Shown here piece by piece: positions 23,299 to 35,515 of a stretch of DNA of 64,000 nt. Made by a program: the position numbers and the translations under genes. This DNA is from Montifringilla adamsi (Eukaryota; Chordata; Aves; Passeriformes; Passeridae): assembly GCA_017590115.1 (NCBI GenBank), contig JAGGNK010007448.1:4132815-4196814 (forward strand), read 5' to 3'. Position 1 is the first letter of the stretch; every line of letters begins with the position of its first letter. The notes under the pieces are model-generated. The model did no database searches and had not been told where the DNA came from. It saw only the letters and a program-made list of their open reading frames with translations.

Positions 23299-24320
23299 GG
23301 CAGAATAGATGGGAACCTTTCTGGCATTAGTCCCCTCCTCACAGCAGGTGAAGCTGGTGGGTTTTGGTGTCCTTTCTGGTGCTGGCTCAGTCTCCCCCGG
23401 GGCCCGCATCATCCGGTGCAGCCCCCACAGGCTCCTAAGAGGAGAGGGAAAAAAACCCCAAAACCCAAGCAGAAACAGTTCAAGGGAAAAAAAACCCCAA
23501 AAAACACCTGAAGGATCCCTGCTGGAGTCCAGGAGAAAAGGTGGAGAAAGAAAAAAAAGAAACAAAACAAAACAAAACAAAAGCTTCTTGCCTGAGCAAG
23601 CAAAAAGGAACCCAACAAAAGGAATAATGTAATGTCCCAGTTTGCGTCACCCGGAGCGCGCTGAGGTGATAAGGGGCTTGAACCAAGGTGTGCAAGGGCT
23701 CAAACCTCCCTGCCCCACCCCTGAGTCCATCTTAAAATTACAGCAGACATTTCTGGGCATAAAGCAGATGATTAGGGAATAAAGTATCATCATAAAATCA
23801 CCCCAAGACACTTCTGAACAGAAATATTTCAAACCCGTATTTCCTGATTTGATCCTATCGGAGACATAAACGAAAGTTTCGTTGCCAGATTCCTCTGGAG
23901 ACCAAATGCCTGTTTTCTCATCAACTTTAATGATGAAGTCTAAGAAATTCTGAGTTTGATCAGATGGAACAGGGCACATTTAAACTTATCTTCTGAGCGG
24001 GATGCTGATATTGCTGTGTGACAGTGATATATGGGAGAGATTCTAGTTGTCTCTTGGAACACCCCATCCTCCTTGTGAAAACAAGGAATCTTGCCTTCCC
24101 CTGCTCCCAGCTCATGGTTAATGCCTCTTTCAAGAAATTATTTGAGTAGAGGAACAAGTTTGGTGCCACAATTACAACAGGCAGCAAGCCAGACCCCACA
24201 CCAGCCCTTTTATATATCCCAGCCCTTGGTATCCACAATGGGGAGCTGGTGCAGGAGGTGGCGTGGACTCCATGTGAGAGAGAGGGCATCCCAGATAGGA
24301 TTAAGGCTTTGAATGAAAAC
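23299..24320. other. Loop of inverted repeat pair 3; contains a (CAAAA)n run
   Basis: A 1,022-bp spacer. It holds a purine-rich A stretch with a CAAAA pentanucleotide run (about 23559-23582) and a small CpG patch at 23645-23662 (tgcgtcacccggagcgcgc). No exon was recognised. The motif of seven or eight A followed by cccc occurs twice in the loop (23449, 23488) and once in the arm (23122). Confidence 0.55.
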
Positions 24321-24792
24321 CAGCAGGTGAACTCCTGTGCCTCCCCTTCCCTGAGACAAAAGGGACAGCTGTCATCTTTGCTCCCTGGCCCCACAGACCT
24401 GGTGGGAGGGTTAAGGTTTTGAAATTTCAATATCCAGAATTTATTCAATCCTTATCTATGCCTTGTGGGCACCCTTGTTTTTTGCTTAACAAACATTTTT
24501 GGGGTTTTTTTTCACCATCACCTATCGGTATTAATTTCCCTCATTGGCAAATAGGTTTATCAAAACCCCTTTTCATTAGAGGAAATGCTCATTCCAGGGC
24601 ATTTTCTCCTAAAATTTGTCTCTAAACTGAGACAAGAAGTTATGCCACCAGCTCCTGAAGTGCTTCATTTTGATATTATTGAAACACAGTTTAGCACTGC
24701 AATACTGGATGGGATATGGATATGTGAGAGAATAACATTAAGATTCTAACACAGAAGTGAAAACAAGTGGGAAAAGGAGCAGGAAAAAGTTG
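24321..24792 (+). repeat. Inverted repeat pair 3, right arm
   Basis: Partner of 22840-23298. Differences that I can see include aaaacccctttt against aaagccctttt near 24565, ctaaaattt against ctacaattt near 24611, and a diverged stretch at 24374-24406. No flanking duplication was found at either arm. Confidence 0.93.
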
Positions 24793-25188
24793 GGGGCAGT
24801 CATGTATCCCATTGCTCAGGAGGGCTGTGGGAAGCCTGGCGGGATTTGTGCTCTAATCATGGCCAAAACCGTGTTTGCAGGTTCACATCCAGAGGATCCT
24901 CCTGGCAGGGGAAAAGTTCTGCAGCTCATGCACCAGTGAGCTCAGCACAGACAGAGCAGCTCTGAGAGCTGCTGCACCGAGTCCATGCTGCACCATAAAT
25001 TACAGGGTAGTTATTTCTTAGTTATTCAGCAGTTACAGTGTAATTAGTTCCGCTTAATGTCAACTTTTGTCAATACGTCTTTCATTAGCCAGAAAATTAG
25101 AGCTGGGTTTTGAAGCAATGGCAATACATGACTTCCTCTGAGCTTGGGCTTGGAGAAAGGAGGAGAAGAGGTGCTGTGGGGAGGGGAT
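24793..25188. other. Unassigned; AT-rich candidate conserved element at about 24985-25090
   Basis: Within this stretch, 24985-25090 has homeodomain-like cores (accataaattac, gtgtaattagttccgc, gtctttcattag) and two CpGs in AT-rich DNA with no coding potential. Conservation is only suspected. Confidence 0.3.
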
Positions 25189-25228
25189 GGGGCTGGCAGG
25201 TGAATTCTGGGGCTGGCAGGTGAATTCC
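25189..25228. repeat. Tandem duplication, 20-bp unit x 2
   Basis: Two adjacent copies of ggggctggcaggtgaattc plus one variable base. A recent local duplication. Confidence 0.85.
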
Positions 25229-27044
25229 AAGCCTTTCTCATGATTCTGCATTCCTACAAGGTTGCACATCCTTGTATACACAAAGCTCCCATACACAAAA
25301 CTCACATCTCTTCTCCAGCACACAGACACAAAACACCCATCTCTTCTCTAGGATCAATATTCCAGCCCAGACTGCAGAGAGGAATCAAACAGGTCCCTGG
25401 AGAAGTTTTCTTTGGCTGCTCAGAAACAAACAGACAAATAAACAAGGAAATAAACCCCAGGAGCTGCCTCACAATAGCATTTGTTGCTTGTGTTTTGCAG
25501 GAGAGCTTAATTAAGCAGGATGCCTTTAGATTTTGGGGACTCCAGCTTTCATTTAAGGGGGCTTCATTTCCAGTCTGCAGGTTCTTTATTCTTGGACATC
25601 ACAGGTACTCCTTCTGCCTTCCCTTCCTGTTTTTCTTTTTTTTTTTTTTTTTTTATTTATTTCAAAAATGTCGACATCATTAGGAGATTGACTTTTCTGA
25701 GTTTTGTCATTGCTTTGAACAGCGACAGCATTTTAGTCCCTGGTCCAAAAATGGTCTAAATCAGGGGACTTGGCTTTAGAGGAAACACAGAGAAAGATTT
25801 TCCTGTGTCCTGATTCACTGAGAAGTGAGAGACAAGGTAAAATAGATTTAAGGGTGCTATCCTTCCCCTAAAATACTTCACTGTAGGCCATCACCAACCT
25901 CTGGAAGCAGTTTTAGTGTGAAAGATCCTTCTACCTGTTTTAAATTTCAAACCCACATGAAAGAACATTGCACAATCTGGCTGTGGACTGAGCTACTAAT
26001 GATGGAATGATTAAGAAATTGTAAAATAAATTCTTTTAAGATTACTTTATAATGGTGCAAATCCAACTAATTTGGTCTTTATTTGTACTGCTCACCCAGC
26101 TCTGGATAAATAGCTGGAAGTAGAAAGGAGTCAGCATGGGTCTGGATTTTTTTTATGTATAGTTTTCATAATTCCAGCCTCCATTACTCCCCTCCATATA
26201 ATTTTCCTCTGTGATTATGCTGTGTTGATTTCACACAGGGCCCTGCATATGCTAAAGCTGGTCCTTGAAGAAGAATTAAGTATTCAGTTCAGGAAAAAAT
26301 ATTAGACAGAAAGAATATAATGGTAACGTTGGTATAAATGCATCCTCCAAATATATAATGAAATTCCTTCAGTTGTCTTGCACCCCTCGGTGTCCACCAG
26401 GAGACCAAGGACAATGGAGCTCCTCCTGCTATTACAAAATAAACAGTAATAACAACAACAGCAATAAACATTCATCCCACAGAATTTTTCCAGATGAACA
26501 TGAATTCCAAAATTAATGTGCATGGCTATTCAGTGGTTATTGCAGCTTCCTCCTATTGTGAATAATAAGACCAGGGACACACGATTCAACTCACCCATTA
26601 CTACTGAAACAACTAAAACCTCTTCAGAGGAATCTTTAGAGATTTCATATATATATATATATGTAAAATCCCCTAGTATGCTTGAATAATGAAGGGCTGT
26701 GGGAAAAAAAAAAAAAACAATAAAACCACAACAATCTGAGGAAACCATGAGCAAAAAATAGAAGATAAACTCCTCTGATAAATTATGTATTGCAAACCAC
26801 TCAGCTGAGTCCATTCCACCTTGCACAGGTTGAAATCCGTACGGAGCATTCCTTCCCTCTGTGGGCAGCCTCTCCCCAAATGCACTGAAGGAAATATATG
26901 CAGAGATTTGTGTCTGTTCCTCTTGAATATTTCAGACCAAGTTAAGACAATTCTGCCCCACCAAACTCCCTTGCCTCAGTCACCCGGGAAAATATTAGCT
27001 GTGAGTTAACGCTTGGCTACACCAAATCCTGAGATGTGTGGAAT
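25229..27044. other. No gene recognised; poly-T, (AT)n and (AAC)n runs
   Basis: It contains a poly-T run of about 20 bases (about 25635-25654), a short (AT)8 run at 26647-26662, a degraded AAC run near 26445-26466 and an A run at 26704-26716. No exon was recognised; the 147-codon plus-strand frame at 25240-25683 ends in the poly-T tract and looks like chance. Confidence 0.5.
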
Positions 27045-27459
27045 TATTGTAAATGCAGGGTGCCTGGATGAAGGCAGAAATGATGAGGGGAACTCTATCT
27101 TATCAGAAGGCTAATTTGTTACTTTATTATACTATATTAAAGAATACTATGGTATACTAAACTAAAGAATACAGAAAAGATACTTAGAGAATGCTAAAAA
27201 GATAGAATGAAAACTCATGACTCTTTCCAGAGTCCCAACAGAGCTTGGCCCCAATTGGCCAAAGAGCCAAAACAACTCACACCAGAATCCAATGAAACAA
27301 TCACCAGTGGGTAAACAATCTCCAAACACATTCCATATGTGAGCACAACACAGGAGAAGCCAATGAGATAAGAATTGTTTTCCTTTTCTCTGAGGCCTGT
27401 CAGAGAAAAGGAGAAAAATCCTGGGCAAAGGGATTTTTTGAGAGAATGTGAATGACACA
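27045..27459 (-). mobile_element. Solo LTR (copy B) of the 6-bp-duplication family
   Basis: A 415-bp copy closely related to copy A at 5387-5804, including the segments around cagaaggctaattt and aacaactcac and the same ends (plus-strand start tattgtaaatg, end gaatgacaca). It is flanked by the 6-bp direct repeat TGGAAT (27039-27044 and 27460-27465). No internal viral sequence is present. The polyadenylation-signal region is degraded compared with copies A, C and D (ctttatt is still present near 27123). Confidence 0.88.
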
Positions 27460-27600
27460 TGGAATGGGGGGGATTGGAAGCTGTGGTGGTTTGACTGGAG
27501 GAACATCAGCTGGGAATCATTGTGAGGTGAGCTCTGAGCCCGTGTGGGGTAAGAGCAGCCTGAGCACATGAGTGAAGCCAAAGGTCTGGTGTGGTGTCTG

Positions 27601-28017
27601 GCTGTGGGGTACGGCTGTTGCTGGATCAGAATGAGAGCTGATAGTGATCTCTTCAGCAGCAGCTTTGGAGTCCCCAGCCAGGTGATAATTAGCATTGACT
27701 CCATGATTCCAGAAGGCTGATCAATCACTTTATTATACTATACTTATTAAGAAACCCATTGTCCTTACAGACAGTCTGATACAGGTGGACCCAATAGGTC
27801 CTTGAATCCCAACACCATCACCATTGGCCGATTAAGAAACCACCCTTTGGCAAACACATCTCCATAACAAATCTCCATAACACATTCCACATGTGCACAC
27901 ACCAGGTGCAGCAAGTGAAGATAAGAATTGAACCTCATTCTTTTCTCTGATCTGCTCACAGGACAATGCCTGGGAAAGTTGTGCCTGCTCACTGTGGACA
28001 GAGAGCTGCTGGCACAC
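27601..28017 (-). mobile_element. Solo LTR (copy C) of the same family
   Basis: It shares the agaaggctgatcaatcac segment and the ccattggccgattaagaaac segment with copy E, and carries a minus-strand AATAAA (27729-27734). The outer boundary is inferred from a 6-bp direct repeat TGTCTG (27595-27600 and 28018-28023), which gives 417 bp, the same length as copies A and B. The sense 5' end (agcagctctctg) also matches copy E. It lies only 135 bp from the edge of copy B but has its own target duplication, so the two are separate insertions and not the two ends of one provirus. Confidence 0.72.
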
Positions 28018-28023
28018 TGTCTG

Positions 28024-30061
28024 TCACTGCTCAGGTCCCCCAGACCAGCTCACCAGAGTGGCTCCAGGTGTCCCTGTCCCCCCCAGCCACTGACATGAGG
28101 CCAAGGGGGCTCCCCATCCCCTGCTGGTAGGGACCTGCAGGAAGGGCAGGATCTCACCCTGATCTGGCCCTTCCATCCCTGTGGTGCTTGGTTTCTCCCA
28201 AGCCATTTCCAACTGTCTTTCCCTGGGTAAACACACAGATTTCCTGTGTGAGAGATGGTTATTATGGGTTATCACCACGTCTTCCTGCCCTTCACTGGCT
28301 TCTGCCCTGTGTCCCTGGCTGTCCCTCAGCACTGCCCCAGCCTCCTGCACCCCAGGGACACAGAGCTCTGCCAGACAAGCAGCACGGGAGGGGAGAAGGA
28401 ATAATGGAGTGGACAAGTTAAGAAGAGCACTTCAAAAAGTGTTAACACAGAAAGGAGAAACTATGACAAACTCCAGGATATTTTCTGCCTCTGGACAGAG
28501 GGTGGAAGGTCCTCAGTGATGTCAGAAGAGAGTTTCTGATGGCGTCAAGTGTTTGTCATCCCTTTTTGTCTCCTACACAAGCCCATGCCCACTGACACTG
28601 AACCTACATCCAAGCTCTGCTGTTCCAAATCTGGAAGGTGTTGGCTGAGGAAGGGGAGGATGTACTGAGTCATGGTCTCCATGCTCATCCATAACTTCTG
28701 GGGCTCACTGATGGATACAAAAACAAGCTTCCACCCACAAAAGCCTTGTGACAGAGGCTGTGGAGTCATAGCTCAGGCCTGTCAGGGAGGCTGGTGCGGT
28801 GTGAAACACCTCACAGCCTCCCTATTCTCTGGAGCTAAAATCTGGCCCTGAGAGATTGGAGCTCAGTACAGTGGAAACAGGGATGTCTTGGCTGAATCAC
28901 TGGAATGGGTCTTCAGGGTTACTCAGAAGGACTTTTGTGCTTCTACATCCATGGCCCAGCAAATTCTGTGGCTGCTGTTTCAATGAACAAGCAGCTGGGT
29001 AAGTTCTTTCCCAAGTGGGAACTCTCTGCTAAAAGCAAGTCTCTACTGGGGCTGAAGTTTGGGACTGGGAAATGTAGAAAAGGGCTGCTGCTTCTCCTCA
29101 TAGAAGAGGAATAAAATAAGAGCAAGAGAAAGAGGAGATGGGGTAGAAGAGAGCAGGCTGCAGTGGAGAACATCAGCAGAAAGAGGGAGTAGAGAGTGTG
29201 TGCTCTTGAAGAATCAACAATACTCACAGAAAAGGGAAGCACCCAGGGGAGCAGCGTGTGAGTGTGGAGCTGGGAGAAATGTTATTGAGAAAGATATTAA
29301 GGCAAAGCAGCTGATATTTGAAATGTTACTTGAATGGAGGTTTTCATCTGATAGGGCACAGACAGAATTAATGGGTTTTCAATGAGTTGCAAAGCACTTA
29401 GGGACAGCACTGGGAGCAAAGGGAAAGTTGAAAGTTCTGCTGCTGGAGGTCAGCGCCGCATCCCCAGCACAGAGAAAGTCACCAGAGAAAGAATAAAAAA
29501 GGGATTGAAAAACCAACTCCTGTGTAAAATTCTCAGAGATAAGGGAGAGTTTTGAAAACAAAACCAGAAAACCCTGCACGTCCCATATCTGCTTTCTTTT
29601 TAATTAGCTGAGAGCTCAGTTTGGATGGCTGGAATGAGGGATGGGGAGGTGAGAAAAGAAAAACAGGTGTCAGTGAGGCATCCTTCATGTCCTTCAGAAG
29701 ATGGATGGGTGTGCCAGGCAGGGACCTGCATTTGTGCACAGGCAGGAGTGTGGGAGGGACTGGTGGGGCTGCCAGAAGAGCAGTGATTTGGGGAAAAATG
29801 AGTCACAGTCCAAAACCTCCTTGGCAAAGCTGGCTGGAAAGCATCCACTGTGGTGGCCTGCATGGCTCAGTAGGCCTGTGCAAAGCAGGAGGCCTCCTTT
29901 TTGCTAGTAAAGAGCAATGGAAGGGAAAAGAGAAAGAGAGAATGGAGCCAGGGAAAGGGAAGGAAGCAAAATTGTGCTCACATGACAGAGCAGCGTGATC
30001 CTTATTCAAATAAACAGACTGGGCCATCTAAAAATCTTATCAAGTTTGTAGCTCCCCTGAG
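28024..30061. other. No gene recognised; purine-rich stretch at about 29100-29190
   Basis: Unassigned. The plus strand is GA-rich around 29100-29190 and 29920-29970. Frames up to 130 codons occur on both strands and contain nothing recognisable. Confidence 0.5.
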
Positions 30062-30199
30062 TTGGTTTTTTGGCTTTTTTTTTTTTTTTTTTTGGTTGGT
30101 TTTTTTTTTTTTTTTGTTTGTTTTTGTTTTGTTTGGTTTGGTTTTTGGTTTTTTTGGGTTTTGTTTTTTTTTTTTTTTTTGGGGGTGGTTTTTTTTTTT

Positions 30200-30231
<32 letters not shown>

Positions 30232-30234
30232 GTT
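30062..30234. repeat. Low-complexity T/G tract
   Basis: From 30075 to 30234, 160 consecutive bases contain only T and G on the plus strand, mostly T runs of 10-30 separated by G, GG or GGG. The minus strand is correspondingly A/C only. It is not a regular microsatellite; there is no fixed period. The phenylalanine/tryptophan-rich open frames across it are artefacts of composition. Length and exact sequence are suspect because such tracts are easily mis-sequenced. Confidence 0.9.
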
Positions 30235-33200
30235 ATCTGCTTTATTCTAGCTTTCTTTCCCCCTCTTTCTTTTCTTTTCCCAGTTCTATTCCTTTTATGT
30301 GATCAGAGGCTGCGGGTCTCTTGTGTTTCCCAGAATCCTGGTTAAGATCTTGTTGGCGTCTGGAAGGCAAAGAATGGCAGGGGTCAGGAAGGCAATGAAA
30401 CAGCAAAGTTGAATCATTCCTATTATTTGAGTCTTTCTGGGAAATGCAGACCATTGGGGTTTGTATTTCTGGATTTTTTTTACCGTTGAAATTTGCTTTC
30501 ACCCAGGGAAATAGAGTTTGGCTCACAACACTGAAAAGAAAGTGATCTCATTTTTGCTTCTGTTTTTTGGACTCAGACTCAGCTGGATGGAATCAGAGCC
30601 TCTAAGAAGTTCCTGGTCAAAAGAGAAGCTGCAGCATGAGATCCAAGACTTGAAAATAAAAACTCAACAGGGAAAAAGGTATTTTAGAAAAGCCCAAGCA
30701 ATAGGATCCTCCACTGGTATTTGCAATCAGCTGAGATGCATTTCTACCTGAGTAGAAATGCATCCAAAGCCAGGCATCCTTAATTCTTCCTTCTCATACT
30801 AGTGCCATCACTAGTTATTATTTATAACCAATTTGCCAGAGAAATGTCTCTCAGCAGCAGGTTGAATTCTTTATTACAACTGTTTCAGTATCAAACCATC
30901 CCAAGGACCCTTCTGAGACTGTGTTTCTCCCAGTGCATTATGGAAATGCAGAGCACCTTTTAATCAGGAGGGACATCTCTGTTTAGTTTGCAGACTTCAA
31001 AATGCCTTCTGTTCAAAATGCTGTGTTGCTACCGGAATGAAACCAGAGATAAAACTCCAGCTACTATCATGCTTTCACGAATTGGCAGATAATTAATTTC
31101 TAAAACCTGACGCCACGTAGTGCATTTCCTTTGTGGTTTAATTTTTTTAAATCAGTTTTCTTATGGGGTGAGCTTCACCCACACCCCCCCAACCCCCCTG
31201 TAACAAATTAAAGCCATGTATTTTTGGAAGAGGAGGGTTTCAGGACTAAAATACTCTGCTAGGGACCTCTTGGCTCCTCTGCAGTCTCCTGCCATGATCA
31301 GTTTTGTTGAGGTTATTCTCAGTCTCTGGGTCTAGAATTAAGAAGCCAAGATCCAGAGAGGTTCAGTGGAAGTTCTAGAGGGTTATTCAGTGTCCTGTCT
31401 TCAGGGGCTGAAGTACTGGGGAAGGACCACAACCTCTCAGTGCTGACTTGCCCAAATGAGACATCTCTCACATTGTCATTTTTGCCTCTGAACTGGAATC
31501 CCAAAATAACAAATAGGCAGTGGGGATGATCCAGTGATTCAACCATCAGCATTCACAGTAGTTACCCAAGATAGCTGCTTCCTTTGGCATCCATAAAAAT
31601 ACCGACCACTCCTTGGGACAGCTTGGAAGCCAAAGAAATTGTCTGCTTATTGAAATTAAGTTGCCATATGAGCCCTAATTCTAATGAATCTCTGCTCCTT
31701 TGTGGCTCATATGCACAAACCAAACTCCATTATTCCCTACCTTCCCAAAGCAGAGTAGATGTTTCTTCAAGGCAGGAATCTCATCTCCCATTTTGCCCAT
31801 GCGCAGCATCAGAAGAACATTTGTGTCAGAGCTGGGCCAAGGCAGTCCCTGGGTGTCAATGACAGAGACCAATGAGCTCCTGTCACATACAGGAGAGCTT
31901 AGGTGTGGGACTTTGGTTTTCCTGCCCAAACAAAGTACCTGGATTTAATGGCACAGAGCAGGGAGGAGTTCAACATGCATCATCCCATCAGGAAAAGCTT
32001 CACTCTGCTCCTCTGCTGCTTGTCCCTGAGTCAGAGAGGGATTGAATTAAGTGATGGAGGAAGGTGGATCTGCTCTGCAGTGCAAAGAGACAAAATTCAG
32101 GTAATAACAGTAACTCCCAGTCCTGAATCTTTTCAGAAAAGCATTTACAAGCAGCTTTCTGGAGCAGTAAAGATTTTTCTCTTTTTCTTCTTTTTTTTCC
32201 CCCCTTTTTCCTTTACTACAGAGAAATCTTTAACAAATAATCATTTTACACTGTACAGTTCATCAATAAAAGCAATAACATCAGGTTATGCAATAAATTA
32301 AATATGATGTGTAGTTGAAAGTAATCGTTCTTTCAGGCATCAGCTTCTTGTCACATTAAGGACTCTGGCAAACAGGTTTAATATTCGTGGAATGAACAGA
32401 ATTATTGACAAGCAGAGGAGGAACTAGACAGCAAGTGAGCATCATATTAATTTTTCAAAGCTTGATATTGCTTTTCCTGCTGACAGTGCAACAAACTTCC
32501 AGGGCTGGGTTTTGCTGAAGTGAGGTTTGGTAGTGGTGGCTTGTTTCTCCTTGATCTTGGTTTTCTGCCATTCTGTCAAGTTGGAAGAGAGAAGGGAAGA
32601 GGGAGAAAAATTGTGGTAGCTCAGAGGTAAGTGTGGTTTTATCCTTGGGTTTATTCTGGTTAACTCAATTCAAGGTGAACTCCACTCTACTTTTCACTTT
32701 ATCAATGGACATCTTTCATTACTTCAAAAAACCAGTCCATAATTCCTGTCACACTTCTGGACTTTAAGCACTGCTCCTTGGCCTAGAGAGTCTGGTGACT
32801 GAAATACTGGAGATCCTTTGGGACAGAGTTTCTCAGAATGGACAATTAAATCAGAGATGCAGTTACGAAGAGAGGTCTGCTGGGTCATCTGAGCTTCCTG
32901 ATACTCGGAACTGCTCAAGGGTTGCATAGAAAAGGAAACTGAAAAGCTGAACTTCCTGAGGTCCAAGTGGTTCATTGATGAGGTTGGAAATGTAGAAAGT
33001 GATGACAATTCACCTTTTTACCTAAACCTCCCCAAAGTGCTACAAAAACAGCTGAAGGGAAAAAATAACAAGTGTGAATGACCACTCTGAGGCATGTGCT
33101 TTGTCTGAGGCAGAGGTAAAAAATAGGCACTGACATTTCTCTTATCTCATATTTGAGCCCCAACCACCACACCCTCCCTCTGCTTGTCTCATGAAATTTG

Positions 33201-35456
33201 TCACCCAAAAAAGTATTAAAAAGGTGTTAAAATATGTATCTTTCTGTTGACAGGCTATGGAGAGGCAGAGGAGAAGGTTTCTATGGAGTGGTGGTCAGGG
33301 ACTGTTCAGGTCAGAGGTGCTTTGTATAAATTGTCATTGGAGATGCTCTCAGAGCATACATGGGACAAATACTTCCCAAAGCAGCTCTCTGGGCTGCCTT
33401 TTCCATTGTGGATGGGATGGGACTGAGCTTGTCTGCAGCATTTCTGAAGCAATGGATGAGATCTAATGTTATTAAATGAAATGCAAGGATCCTTGCAGGT
33501 GGCAGTTTGGGAGTATTCTCCTTCATCTATATTAGGGTGACCAGCACATTGTTTTTGAGCATTTTCCATAACCACAGGAACATGAGGAGGAGAAAATGGG
33601 AAGGAGGTGTGGGTGAAAGGCTGGTCAGTGATGCTCCATGGGCTCTGTTCAACCCTTTCTCTCCTCTCTCATCTCTGTTCGGAGCTCTGAGGATGTTTTA
33701 GGGCTGGCAAGGCATGGCTGCTGCAAGCTGGACAAGCTTTGGCACCTGGCACCATTGTCCTTTGACTGCCCTGAAAACTCTTATTTTAGAAGGGGTTGGG
33801 TTTGCAGGCCTCATCAATTAACAGCCAGGTCAGGTTTGTCCAGCACTCGGAGCCTCCACGGGCTGACCCTCACACATGTGGCCAAACTTTCAGTCATGAC
33901 CTTGCGTCTCCTCAAAAATCAATCACCACTGAAAATTGCCCTGGCCAGAGCTTCCTTTCAGCTCTGAAACGTGGCAGCTGCCTTCTTCCAAAATACTCCA
34001 GAATGACCCCATTTCTGCAAAGAAATGTCAGAGCATGAGAGAGCCAAAGGGGAATGGGGAGAGAGCAGAGCTGTTCATCCTGATCAGATCCAGCCTGTCT
34101 CCCCACACATTCCCATGGGTGGAATCAAATCCAAACTCTGGAAGGGATTTCATTTTTTATGAGAGGTGAGGGAATATGTGTTTCCCAGAAAGCTGCACAA
34201 GTGATGGATGTTGTCACCTTTAAGATTTGTCTGTGAATCCTTCCTCACTGATCTCGTGGGATTTGTTTTAAGAATTTTTGTGTCTAATTTGTACTCAAGA
34301 CTGGAGAGATCACTAGGCTGACAGAGTCCAGTAAAAAGGTGTAACATGAGTGGAATGGTCTCAAGAGCAATGGGAACATGTTCCTTTTTTACTTATGAGC
34401 AAATCCTGTTCCACCCCCTCCATGCAGAAAAGAACCCAGGAGTAAGAGGTATTAAAGCACCAAAAAGGAATCAAGATTTTTCTGAAGGTCTGGGAGAAGG
34501 TGGGAGAAGAACTCACAAGAGAAATGTCACCATAGGAGCACCCTTTGGTAATGAGCTGTTTCACAAAATGTGGAAAAAGGTAGAATTTCAGGCAGCAGCT
34601 GTGAATCCTAATGGTGCATCAGCCACCTAAAAGACCTTGGAAAATGTTGTTAGAGGCAGGTAACAGAATAAACATAGGAGCATGAAGATATTTTTTTTAT
34701 TTGAGGCAGAATCTGGAAGGTGCTGGAGGATTGAAAGAGGGAGCCAGGCAAGGACTGCTGAAAGGATGGGAGAAGTTCTCTTACAGTGATTAGAATTAGC
34801 AACAGATTTGTTAAAGGAAAACAAAGCAAAGTACAATCCTTTGTGTTAAATCTTGCACAAATGATACCCCTGGATTTCTTCCAGATTTTTATTATTGTTA
34901 AAATAAATAATATTTGGGTTTATCCTCACACTTTGTCCATTCTATTGAACCAAGGTGCTATTTTTGAGTTGAAAGCATGCACACCAAAAAATGCAAATCC
35001 CATATTTCAAAGGCACCTTCCACTTGGAATGGGCTCTATTTTTGTCCCTGTGACTGTCTTGCACAGCTCTAATTGTCATGCCCTGCTCAGAAACCCACAG
35101 TACGCACCTCTAGCCAGTGTATTTTTGGATTATTGCTCATTGTGATCAGCCTTTTGTGTTCCTCTTGATATGGGCCAAATTTTGACATGAGCTGCTGAGT
35201 CATACACAATGTGCTTCTTACATATGTTTCAAAGAAATCTTCCATTTTCTATTCTCCTGTACCTGGGCCAGCACCTGGCAGAATCTTCCCCATTTCCCAG
35301 ACGGACAAGGGAAAGAAAACCACCTGAAACACATCAAAGAGCTGAAAAGCAGCTTCTGAGCAGCTCAAAACATTTAATTTGATTATTATTATGAAATGTC
35401 TTAGAGAGTGCCTGCTTGGCATTGTAGTTTCTGTGCTCATTTGTATTGTGAATAAA
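30235..35456. other. No gene recognised; long unassigned stretch
   Basis: I found no exon, RNA gene or recognisable transposon in these 5.2 kb. Minor items are a C-rich run near 31184-31199 and a pyrimidine run at 32176-32210. A CpG-containing patch at 31074-31122 (tttcacgaattggc, tgacgccacgtagtgc) may be conserved. Frames up to about 132 codons are present in conflicting frames. Confidence 0.5.
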
Positions 35457-35515
35457 AGGAGAGAGGAGAGGAGAGGAGAGGAGAGGAGAGGAGTCGAGTC
35501 GAGTCGAGTCGAGTC
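35457..35515. repeat. Compound pentanucleotide array (GGAGA)n-(GAGTC)n
   Basis: About 35457-35490 is a GGAGA array of roughly seven units, followed directly by five exact GAGTC units (35491-35515). The register stays at five bases across the change, so the second block probably arose by mutation in one unit and later expansion of the mutant. A length-variable locus is expected. Confidence 0.92.

Noticed and set aside
22883..24625. Frame shared by the arms of inverted repeat pair 3, with a vaguely retroelement-like peptide
   Set aside because: No catalytic motif is visible, one copy is broken by an indel, and I cannot link it to a known retroviral or LINE protein.
25630..25660. Poly-T tract as the tail of a processed pseudogene on the minus strand
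   Set aside because: No gene-like sequence adjoins it and no flanking target duplication was seen; processed pseudogenes are rare in birds.
27162..27728. 188-codon minus-strand frame
   Set aside because: It runs through LTR copy B, the unrelated gap and part of LTR copy C; it is not an ancestral viral gene.
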